Below are positions 8,031-15,873 of a DNA stretch of 64,000 nucleotides, one piece after another (positions within the stretch are counted from its first letter, which is position 1; the number at the start of each line of letters is the position of its first letter). The position numbers and the translations under genes were made by a program. The notes under the pieces were generated by a model, which saw only the letters and a list, made by a program, of their open reading frames with translations, had not been told where the DNA came from and searched no databases. This stretch comes from an uncultured Erysipelotrichaceae bacterium (GTDB lineage: Bacteria > Bacillota_I > Bacilli_A > Erysipelotrichales > Erysipelotrichaceae), in NCBI GenBank assembly GCA_947569705.1, contig CANOSP010000002.1, positions 62,001 through 126,000 on the forward strand, given 5' to 3'.

Positions 8031-11000
8031 GAAAACTGGTAAAGTCTAAGTTTTTTCGTGTGGTTTGTTGCTTGGCTTGTGTCGGTGCTGTATTAGCCGG
8101 CTATGACAATGTATCAAGTGTCAGTCTGCATGCACAAGAAAATACAACTACACAAAAATCAACTACACAAAAGACTGCACAAAAGAGTATACTGGTAGAT
8201 CATGGTGACATGGAAGGGCAAGTTTTATATCTATCAGATATTCCTTATTTAAGTGCAAAAATTGGATGGGGCACCATCGGTTTGGATAAAACCTCATCTA
8301 ACGGAGCATTGAGTATTAAATTAAACGGTTCTACCACAACGATTAAAAAAGGTATTTGGGCTCATGCGACGTCAACCGTGGATTATGATATTAGCGAGTA
8401 TAAGGACTATGATTATTTTACTACCTATTATGGTTTAAATACTACTGCCGGTGGAAACGGAAACGGTGCTAAATTCTATATTTATACCTCTGTAGACGGT
8501 AAGACATGGGATTTAAAGACGGCAGAAAATCCGACGGCAATAAAGGGTAACAATAATGCACAGAAAGCTACAATTGATATTAGAAATGCAAACTATATCA
8601 GACTTTATGCACATGATAACGGCAGCAATGCTTCTGACCATGCAATTTGGGCAGATGCGAAACTAATCAAAGAAGGCTATAATGAAAATGTAACCAGAAC
8701 AGTTGAAGAATTGGATGCCGAAATCAAGTCTAAATATACAGGGGGTCCTGTTCAAGACGATATAAAGCTGACATTGCTTCAAAGAGATTTAATTAATCGC
8801 GTAGGCCAATATAACCTGCGTAATTTCATTGACGCCAATGAAAAAAATAAAGAAACATTAGAATGGTTTTTAAATGATGAAGAGGCATTGCGTTTATGGA
8901 CAGTAGGAGGAAGACCTTTAGGTTCTTATATGAGAGCGTTAGAGGTATTGAGTACTGTTTATCAAGCACATAAAGCAGATTTGACAGATGAAACTGCGGC
9001 ACTCGGCGGTACTGCAGGAATAAAGTGCAAGGATGTTTATTTAAAGATGATGTTATCCTTGTCTTTATCACACTCAAGCGGTATCGGTTTATGGATCGGA
9101 GGCAATCAATATTCCAATGCGTTAAAGCGATATGAAATTTATAAGAGCATGTATCAGAATAATCTTCTGGAAAACCGAGCTATATTTGAACAACTGACGG
9201 TTGAGGAAATGCGTTGGCTGATGCATGTAAATATCGATGATGAAGAAATTTTATGGCTGAATGATTATTCAAAGAAATGGTCAAGCGCCAACGATCGCTT
9301 CAATCCGTATAAATATATGAAGTACACATTTGGATACAGCTATTACAGACCGCAGTATTATTCTCAGGCGAACTATGCCAAATGGGATGCAAAATATAAC
9401 TTATCAAAATACGGTGTTCCGTATCAGTCGGGAAAACCGAAGCTGTGGATCGTATTTGAAGAAGGAGCTGTCTGCGGAGGTCTTTCTAAGACAGCTGCTA
9501 ACCTGTGGGGTGTATGGGGCTGGCCGACAAGTACGGTAGGTCAACCGGGACACTGTGCCTATATCTATATGTATCATGCCGGCGGCGGCAAAATGGCATG
9601 GCAGCTGGCAAACAGTGTTGTTACGACCGGCTGGGCAAATACCTCACCGCTGGGATATATGCCGAACGGCTGGGGCAGCGGCGGCTATTATGCGACTAAC
9701 GGCGGTTCCATTAAATCAGCTTCTTATTTCTTCTTAGCACAGGAAGCACAAAACGAATATGAAAAATATGAACAAGCAGAATTGATTCTGTTATTGGCAA
9801 ATGTATATAATACAGATTGGGATATGCTGGATCAGATTTATCATGATGCATTGGATCAGGAAATTATCAATCTTGATGCTTGGTTAGGTGTTATCAATAT
9901 GGCGATCGATTCCAGATCAGGTATGACACAGGCCGAATTAATGAGCTTAGCTGAAGAGGTTGCTGACGTCATGACTTGGAATCCGCTTCCGATGTATGAT
10001 TTAACACGCAGAATCGGAACAAAAATTACTGCACCTGAATATAAAGCACAGCTGCTGATGCTTCAAAATGAGACTTTGAATAAAGCTAAAAGTGCAACCT
10101 TCTCCAATACGGTTCAATATAAAGAAGTGCCGGTAGTAGCACAGGCGATCCTCGGTGAAGTGGATTCAAGAATTGCGACCTTCTCTTTCGACGGTGCCAA
10201 TGCAGGGAAAATTGTATTGTCAAAGCAACTTCAGAGTACTCAGGTAACATGGAGCTACAGCTTAGACGGCGGCAGTACATGGAAGGATTGTTATACACCG
10301 ACTGTACAGCTTACACAAGAAGAAATAAACAGTATTGATGTAAATAAGGATATTAAGGTTCATATTGTAGGTTTGCCGAGAGAAGATAAAAATATCTACA
10401 CAATCAACATTACGAAAGGAAAATTCCCAACAGCAAGCGTTACTACCAGTGATGATGAAAACCGTATCTATGGTGTAACAGACCTTATGGAATGGACATT
10501 GGATCCAAATGGTGAATGGACTTCTTTCGCAGAAAGCAATCCATTGTTTACCGGTAATAAGAAAGTATACGTAAGATTAAAAGCAACAGGAACAAGCACA
10601 ACAAGTGATGCGGTTCACTATACATTTACTGAAAATATCATTGATGATAAACAAGCTTATATCCCATCAAAAAATTTATCAGTTGTAACAGTATCATCAA
10701 CGAGTTCGGGTAATAAAAACAATTTAATTGACGGTAACTTAAATACGGCATGGCAATCAAAAAATGTGCCTGCCTATGTAGATATAGAGTTAGATAGAGC
10801 AAGATATGTGAATGCTTTAGACTTTACATGGGATAAAAATGCAGTAATGGGCGGTTCACTTCCATACGGACATCCGAAAAATGTGACTGTGTTTGTTAGT
10901 ATGGATGGAAACGACTGGCAAACCGCTACTACCGCATCGTTACCGGAGATGCTGTCCAAAAAGACATTAACATTTGATACTCCGATTCAAGCCAAATATG

Positions 11001-13465
11001 TAAGATTCCACTGTGCGAGTATTTATGCTTCTATCGTAAATAACTTGGCAATATCAGAAATTAAATTATATGAGGATTTAACGGTTGATGATACACCGTA
11101 TGCCGAAATCAGCTACAACATTATTAAAACGACAAATAAAAATGTAACAGCGGAATTAGTCAATCCGACTAAGGATATCACAGTAACCAACAATAGCGGT
11201 AAAACAAGCTATACATTTACTAAGAACGGCACCTTCACCTTTGAATTTGTAGATAAACAAGGTCATAAGGGAAGCTCTACGGCAACAGTAAACTGGATTG
11301 ATAAGACACCGCCGGAGCTAAATGTATCTTATAGTACGACAGAACCGACCAATGAGGATGTTGTAGCGAGCTTGAGTTTTACAAAACCTGTTACTATTCT
11401 TACTAAGGATGTTGAAATCGCTACAAATGTAGATAAGAGTCAAACGATTACTTTCTTGGAAAATGATTCGTTTACATTGGAATTCCAAGATGCGTTAGGC
11501 AATATCGGCACGAAGACCGTCTCCGTTGATTGGATCGATAAGGAAGATCCGACATCAGAATTTACCTACAGTACAACAGATATTACCGACAAAGAGGTTG
11601 TTGCGACGCTTGATCCGAGTGAGCCGGTTAGAGTGTTGAATAATGACGGTAATGACACTTATACTTTCACAGAAAACGGTACATTTACCTTTGAATTTGA
11701 GGATATGGTAGGAAACAAAGGAACAGCTACCGCAAATGTTTATTGGATCAAAAAGGTTCCGCAGATTAGCGTATCCTATTCGACCAAGAAAGCAACTAAT
11801 AAAGATGTAAAAGTAACACTGAATCTTGAAGAAGGCTATCGCATAATGAACAACGGCGGTAAGAATGTATATACCTTTACCGACAGCGGTGAATTTGCCT
11901 TTGAGTATTTGGATGAAGATAATATGATGGGAAGATATCCGGTCAAAGTAGATTGGATTGATAAAGTAGTTCCTACCGGGGAATTCACTTTCACGACTAC
12001 AAAGCCGACAAACAAAACGGTTGTCGCAACACTGAAGCCAAGCGAAAAAGTGAAAATTACAAACAACGGCGGTAAGAACACCTATTCCTTTACCAAGAAC
12101 GGCTCCTTTACCTTCGAGTTTGAGGATATGGTCGGCAATAAAGGAACAGCTACAGCAAAAGTAAACTGGATTGATCGTGTAGTACCTACAGCAACTTTTG
12201 ATTACAGTACAAAGGCATTAACTAATAAGAATGTCACTGTAACATTAAATCCAAGCAAAAAGGTAACGATCTTAAATAACAACGGTAAAAATACGTATAC
12301 ATTTACGAAAAACGGTGAATTTACTTTTGAATTCGTTGATGCGGCAGGAAATAAAAACAAAGCAGTTGCGAAGGTAAATTGGATTGATAAGACACCTCCG
12401 AAGGCAACTATTGAATATACCGGTAAAGGCGGAGTCAATGATCCGGTAACAGCAATATTAAGACCTGCGGAAGATGTAACAATCATAAACAACAATGGCA
12501 GCAATACGTTTGTATTTAAGGAAAACGGTGAATTTACTTTTGAATTTACCGACAAGGTCGGAAATAAGGGAACAGCGATTGCCAAGGTAGATTGGATCGG
12601 TAAAGAACCGGTGAAACCTACTCCGGATCCAAAACCGGATCCTATTCCTGATCCGGAACCGACACCTACCCCTGATCCAAAACCGGATCCTATTCCTGAT
12701 CCGGAGCCGACACCTACCCCTGATTCGAAGCCTGATTCAAAACCGGAAATTAAACCGGATACAACTACAAAACCAAATACAAAACCAAGCAATAAGCCGA
12801 CCACAAGTACCACTGACAAAAAACCGTCAACAGGAAGTGTAAGCTATATAGAGGAAGCAAATAAGCCGTTCTATAATATGATTACAGCAGATACTTCAAA
12901 CAGCGATGTATCTTATAAAGAACTTAAGACAGAGGGCGGCAACAATAATATTGTTGCGAAGCTTCCGCAAAAACTGTTGGAAAAATATAAAGATGCAGTA
13001 TTGGCATGTCAGAATTTAACTTTAAGTGACAGTCAAAAAGAACGCTATGGAAAAGAAAGCGAAATCTATGAACTGCGCTTAGAAACAAAGGATAAACAAG
13101 CGATTGATGTGGAGCGTGAAGAAATTGAACAAACGATCCGGTTAAATCCGAATAAGACCTTTGTGGCAGTATATCAAATCAGTGAAGACGGAAGCATTGT
13201 CAGACTGAATCATGAACTTGGTGAAAACAATGAACTTGTATTCAAGAGTAATGGTTTAGGAAAATATATTGTTTCCTATCAGTCTGAAGATGTCGATGCG
13301 GATACAAACCAACCGACTGATAATGAGGTGATCAGCTCAGGCAATGACAGCAGTGAAGGAAATTCATTTAATGATATGATTATGGATTATCTTCCTTATA
13401 TCGTTGTCGCATTGGTAGCAGTCAGCGGCGGAGCTATGTTTATCTTCTTGAAAAAGAAAAACTAA
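8027..13465 (+). CDS. Very large secreted cell-surface protein: NPCBM, transglutaminase-like, F5/8C and Ig-like repeats
   Basis: The 1812-residue protein begins with a signal peptide ending near AGYDNVSS. An NPCBM-like carbohydrate-binding domain follows (about 55-215). Next is a large domain with a papain/transglutaminase-like Cys-His pair: GAVCGGLSK (Cys ~483) and QPGHCAY (His ~509). An F5/8 type C (CBM32-like) domain lies at about 874-1019, and seven Ig-like repeats of ~70 residues, each ending WIDK or similar, at about 1021-1526. A Pro/Asp stalk with a duplicated 54-nt unit follows, then a small domain and a C-terminal membrane anchor (~1785-1806) with a KKKN tail. No LPxTG motif is visible before the anchor. 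A role in binding or remodelling host or dietary glycan or protein is inferred, not shown. Confidence 0.85.
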   Translation: MRKLVKSKFFRVVCCLACVGAVLAGYDNVSSVSLHAQENTTTQKSTTQKTAQKSILVDHGDMEGQVLYLSDIPYLSAKIGWGTIGLDKTSSNGALSIKLNGSTTTIKKGIWAHATSTVDYDISEYKDYDYFTTYYGLNTTAGGNGNGAKFYIYTSVDGKTWDLKTAENPTAIKGNNNAQKATIDIRNANYIRLYAHDNGSNASDHAIWADAKLIKEGYNENVTRTVEELDAEIKSKYTGGPVQDDIKLTLLQRDLINRVGQYNLRNFIDANEKNKETLEWFLNDEEALRLWTVGGRPLGSYMRALEVLSTVYQAHKADLTDETAALGGTAGIKCKDVYLKMMLSLSLSHSSGIGLWIGGNQYSNALKRYEIYKSMYQNNLLENRAIFEQLTVEEMRWLMHVNIDDEEILWLNDYSKKWSSANDRFNPYKYMKYTFGYSYYRPQYYSQANYAKWDAKYNLSKYGVPYQSGKPKLWIVFEEGAVCGGLSKTAANLWGVWGWPTSTVGQPGHCAYIYMYHAGGGKMAWQLANSVVTTGWANTSPLGYMPNGWGSGGYYATNGGSIKSASYFFLAQEAQNEYEKYEQAELILLLANVYNTDWDMLDQIYHDALDQEIINLDAWLGVINMAIDSRSGMTQAELMSLAEEVADVMTWNPLPMYDLTRRIGTKITAPEYKAQLLMLQNETLNKAKSATFSNTVQYKEVPVVAQAILGEVDSRIATFSFDGANAGKIVLSKQLQSTQVTWSYSLDGGSTWKDCYTPTVQLTQEEINSIDVNKDIKVHIVGLPREDKNIYTINITKGKFPTASVTTSDDENRIYGVTDLMEWTLDPNGEWTSFAESNPLFTGNKKVYVRLKATGTSTTSDAVHYTFTENIIDDKQAYIPSKNLSVVTVSSTSSGNKNNLIDGNLNTAWQSKNVPAYVDIELDRARYVNALDFTWDKNAVMGGSLPYGHPKNVTVFVSMDGNDWQTATTASLPEMLSKKTLTFDTPIQAKYVRFHCASIYASIVNNLAISEIKLYEDLTVDDTPYAEISYNIIKTTNKNVTAELVNPTKDITVTNNSGKTSYTFTKNGTFTFEFVDKQGHKGSSTATVNWIDKTPPELNVSYSTTEPTNEDVVASLSFTKPVTILTKDVEIATNVDKSQTITFLENDSFTLEFQDALGNIGTKTVSVDWIDKEDPTSEFTYSTTDITDKEVVATLDPSEPVRVLNNDGNDTYTFTENGTFTFEFEDMVGNKGTATANVYWIKKVPQISVSYSTKKATNKDVKVTLNLEEGYRIMNNGGKNVYTFTDSGEFAFEYLDEDNMMGRYPVKVDWIDKVVPTGEFTFTTTKPTNKTVVATLKPSEKVKITNNGGKNTYSFTKNGSFTFEFEDMVGNKGTATAKVNWIDRVVPTATFDYSTKALTNKNVTVTLNPSKKVTILNNNGKNTYTFTKNGEFTFEFVDAAGNKNKAVAKVNWIDKTPPKATIEYTGKGGVNDPVTAILRPAEDVTIINNNGSNTFVFKENGEFTFEFTDKVGNKGTAIAKVDWIGKEPVKPTPDPKPDPIPDPEPTPTPDPKPDPIPDPEPTPTPDSKPDSKPEIKPDTTTKPNTKPSNKPTTSTTDKKPSTGSVSYIEEANKPFYNMITADTSNSDVSYKELKTEGGNNNIVAKLPQKLLEKYKDAVLACQNLTLSDSQKERYGKESEIYELRLETKDKQAIDVEREEIEQTIRLNPNKTFVAVYQISEDGSIVRLNHELGENNELVFKSNGLGKYIVSYQSEDVDADTNQPTDNEVISSGNDSSEGNSFNDMIMDYLPYIVVALVAVSGGAMFIFLKKKN

Positions 13466-13479
13466 TCTATGATGAAACA

Positions 13480-13510
13480 AAAAAGTCATTTCTTAGGAAG
13501 TGGCTTTTTT
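13480..13510 (+). terminator. intrinsic terminator after the surface protein gene
   Basis: The stem AGTCATTTC / GAAGTGGCT has two G-U pairs and a TTAG loop, and is followed by six T residues. Confidence 0.8.
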
Positions 13511-13680
13511 ATGATGTTTTAGAAAGTATCAGAGGTGAATAACTGTTTAAAATGTCCGGAAGCTAAAGAATTAAAAAATATTTTCATAAATTTTTGGGAA
13601 TCTCATTTTTAGCGTGAATAACAATAGTAGAGGCTTATCAAAGCTGTATTGCGTTATTCGCAAAAGGAGAATACAGATTT

Positions 13681-14187
13681 ATGAATATTACAACAGAATC
13701 CATTGAGTCAATGAACCGCAATCCTTACAATCTCACCTATGATGAGTATTGTAAAAGAATTTTATGTAATAAGCAGATATTGGCTCGAATTATTAAAGAA
13801 TGTGTTTCGGAGTTTCATGATATTCCCTTAGCCGATATTCCCAATTACATGGAAAATGATCCGACAATGAATATTAATATCGATAAGGCTGCCGATAAAA
13901 TATATGGAATGAATACTGAGGATATATATGTACACGGTGCTAAAATCATCTTTGATATTATAGTTGGCATCAGATTACCGGATTCACCAAACAAGGACAA
14001 TATCGGTTTAATTCTAAATATCGAAGCACAGGCAAACAGTAATACACCTTATCCGTTATTAAACCGGGCAATTTATTACTGCAGTAGATTGCTGGCAAGA
14101 CAAAAGAATCGCCCTGACGGCTTCCAACATTCAGATTTTCAGAATCTAAAAAAAAGTCTATTCGATATGGATTGTGATGAATTCTAA
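13681..14187 (+). CDS. Rpn/PD-(D/E)XK nuclease family protein, N-terminal part (copy 2, frameshifted)
   Basis: This is a paralogue of the fragments at 1082-2039 with a different first ~20 residues (MNITTESIESMNRNPYNLTYDEYC). The same probable catalytic block is present (IIFDIIVGIRL ... LILNIEAQA). It carries the same A8 tract, so this frame also stops early, at 14187. A 213-base stretch (14068-14280) is identical to 1460-1672 of copy 1. The ribosome site AAAAGGAGA lies about 11 bases before ATG 13681. Confidence 0.75.
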   Translation: MNITTESIESMNRNPYNLTYDEYCKRILCNKQILARIIKECVSEFHDIPLADIPNYMENDPTMNINIDKAADKIYGMNTEDIYVHGAKIIFDIIVGIRLPDSPNKDNIGLILNIEAQANSNTPYPLLNRAIYYCSRLLARQKNRPDGFQHSDFQNLKKSLFDMDCDEF

Positions 14188-14668
14188 GAAAGCAACTGAG
14201 GGAGTAATGAATCAATATTCAATCAGTGAGAAATGTTTAAAAAGAGTGTATCATTTCGCTAAAGAAGAATATGATAAACTGACAATCATCATGATTTACC
14301 CCAACAGTAAATATGATGTGAATGATGATAAATATGATTTAATGGAGATGTTGCACATCTTATTTAAAGCAAAAATGACGACACAGGAGAAAAAGTGCCA
14401 ATTAGAAAAAAACTATGGTATAATGATGACAAAGAAAACGGAACGGGAGGTTGAAGGTATGTGTAACTTGTCTCAAATTCATGTGGATGCAGGACGTAAA
14501 GAAGGATTGGCGGAAGGACTGAAAGTTTCATCAAAGATTATCCTAACTATGATGAAGAAAACGAATCAAACCGCAGATGAAGTAATGAAAATGTTAGACA
14601 TAGACAAAGAACTTCAACCTAAACTAGACAAACTTATCAATGCACCATCTGATGAGAACGAGCAATAA
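14174..14668 (+). CDS. Rpn family protein, C-terminal part (copy 2, frameshifted)
   Basis: It continues the protein of 13681-14187 one base out of frame. Beyond the MIYPNSKYD block it carries an internal GGGAGG/ATG start (14459) and a tail with one GRKEGLAEG unit, then a helical segment TMMKKTNQTADEVMKMLDI. The frame is open for 164 codons, so decay, if it is decay, is recent or counteracted. Confidence 0.65.
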   Translation: MMNSKKATEGVMNQYSISEKCLKRVYHFAKEEYDKLTIIMIYPNSKYDVNDDKYDLMEMLHILFKAKMTTQEKKCQLEKNYGIMMTKKTEREVEGMCNLSQIHVDAGRKEGLAEGLKVSSKIILTMMKKTNQTADEVMKMLDIDKELQPKLDKLINAPSDENEQ

Positions 14669-14997
14669 TCAGTATTTATCATGATCATAAATTTAAAGAA
14701 AGGCAGAGAGAACATCATAAAATGAATGTCCCCTACCTTTTTATTATACAAATTCACAAGATAAATTATATGAAATGCCGATGAGCGATGTATGATTAAT
14801 CCTTTATCTGAACATAGAAAAGCTTTCTGTCATCAACCATTTGTTATGAAAGATAATTATGAGTGAGCAAAAATGATTAAAGGAATCATAAAATACTTCA
14901 TAACCATGAATTTACCAAGGAGTGATTAAACAAAGCAATAAAAAAAGTAAAAACAACCTGTGAAATGAAAAAAGGCAGGAAACTTTTAAACTTTCAC
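14669..14997. other. intergenic region between Rpn copy 2 and the pur promoter
   Basis: No gene is visible. An imperfect hairpin ending in a T tract (about 14697-14746, arms AAAGGCAG and CTACCTTT) may terminate the Rpn unit. Confidence 0.4.
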
Positions 14998-15026
14998 TTG
15001 ATTATTAAGCCTAAAACGAGTAAAAT
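14998..15026 (+). promoter_or_regulatory. promoter of the purE operon
   Basis: TTGATT (14998-15003), 17 bases, TAAAAT (15021-15026). Transcription from here would give a leader of about 230 bases before purE. Confidence 0.6.
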
Positions 15027-15153
15027 TATATTGTATTTTTGATCTGTACTGCCACGTATACCGGTGTTGCGAACCGTAGGGAAAAACAATCGGAAACACA
15101 ACGGAAAATACGCGTAAACACAGAGCGAATCAACATTTGAGGAGGTCTGACGA

Positions 15154-15222
15154 ATGGTCTTTCGTAGCGCTGCTTCAAACAGAATCGATTTAATATTTAC
15201 ACAGGATATTGTGTTTTTTTAG
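15154..15222 (+). CDS. putative 22-residue leader peptide overlapping the attenuator
   Basis: ATG 15154 follows a GAGGAGG ribosome site at 15139-15145 with 8 bases of spacing. The frame passes through the terminator hairpin and its T run and stops with TAG at 15220-15222. A translating ribosome would block hairpin formation. No run of a diagnostic codon is seen, and it may be chance within a structured RNA. Confidence 0.35.
   Translation: MVFRSAASNRIDLIFTQDIVFF
15199..15220 (+). terminator. intrinsic terminator inside the purE leader
   Basis: ACACA, loop GGATAT, TGTGT, then a run of seven T. A weaker ACAG/CTGT hairpin with five T follows at about 15224-15240. Both precede purE and so are probably conditional. 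Confidence 0.65.
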
Positions 15223-15263
15223 CACAGTGTTCTGTTTTTATTTTGATTAAGGAGGAAAACAAG

Positions 15264-15758
15264 ATGGAAAGAAAACCGCTGGTATGTATTGTGATGGGGA
15301 GCAAAAGTGATTTGCCGACAATGGAAAAAGCATGTGAAATGCTGAAAGAATTTGATGTACCGTATGAAGTGCGAGTACTATCTGCACACCGTACACCGAA
15401 CGAAACCTTAAAATTAAGTGAAGACGCAAAAGAGCGCGGTATCAAAGTGTTTATCGCAGGTGCCGGCGGCGCTGCGCATTTGGCAGGAGTGATTGCTTCA
15501 AGTACGACCTTGCCGGTGATCGGTGTACCGATTCAAACAAGCGCATTGGGTGGTATGGATTCCCTGTTAAGCATCGTACAGATGCCGGGCGGAATACCGG
15601 TAGCGACAACCGCAATCGGCAATGCCGGAGCGAAAAATGCCGCTATTCTCGCTGTACAGATGATGGCATTGGCGGATGAAACATTGGCACAAAAGCTTGT
15701 TGAATTCAAGAAAAACCAAGCTGCTAAAGTGTTGGAAGATTCTTATCTAACTGTTTAA
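15264..15758 (+). CDS. purE: N5-carboxyaminoimidazole ribonucleotide mutase
   Basis: PurE moves the carboxyl group of N5-CAIR to give CAIR in de novo purine synthesis. The 164-residue protein has the class I signature GSKSDLPTME, SAHRTPNE, AGAGGAAHLAGV and the active-site strand GVPIQTSALGGMDSLLS. ATG 15264 is chosen from AAGGAGG 8 bases upstream. It is first in the purE-L-F-M-N-H series. The partner purK and the next enzyme purC are not in the operon. Confidence 0.96.
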   Translation: MERKPLVCIVMGSKSDLPTMEKACEMLKEFDVPYEVRVLSAHRTPNETLKLSEDAKERGIKVFIAGAGGAAHLAGVIASSTTLPVIGVPIQTSALGGMDSLLSIVQMPGGIPVATTAIGNAGAKNAAILAVQMMALADETLAQKLVEFKKNQAAKVLEDSYLTV

Positions 15759-15873
15759 TCGGCTGAAAAGAAATAATGAATTAAACAGTTGCCGAGCAAT
15801 AAAAGCCTATCAACTGTATGATCAAATATTTATAATCAGAAATATAACAAATACAAACAAAGGAGAAAAAAAG

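Larger units (their letters stand above)
15035..15222 (+). promoter_or_regulatory. purE leader RNA with attenuator (candidate riboswitch or leader peptide)
   Basis: Unlike the flanking AT-rich DNA, 15045-15180 is GC-richer, with paired-looking segments (CGTAT at 15054-15058 against ATACG further on; a GNAACCGTAGGGAA block). A five-bp hairpin with a seven-T run follows at 15199-15220. The layout of promoter, structured RNA, terminator and purE start is that of transcription attenuation. I do not see the conserved cores of the purine, ZTP or PRPP riboswitches as I know them, so the class is unassigned. Confidence 0.55.

Noticed and set aside
12202-12819. 205-codon antisense frame rich in GSGSG in the surface protein gene
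   Set aside because: It is the shadow of the repetitive Pro/Asp stalk and Ig repeats in the sense strand.
13300-13465. LPxTG sorting signal in the giant surface protein
   Set aside because: The region before the membrane segment reads NSFNDMIMDYLPYIVV, with no LPxTG or close variant.
15035-15180. Purine (guanine/adenine) riboswitch before purE
   Set aside because: The conserved junction and loop elements of that aptamer are not visible on either strand.
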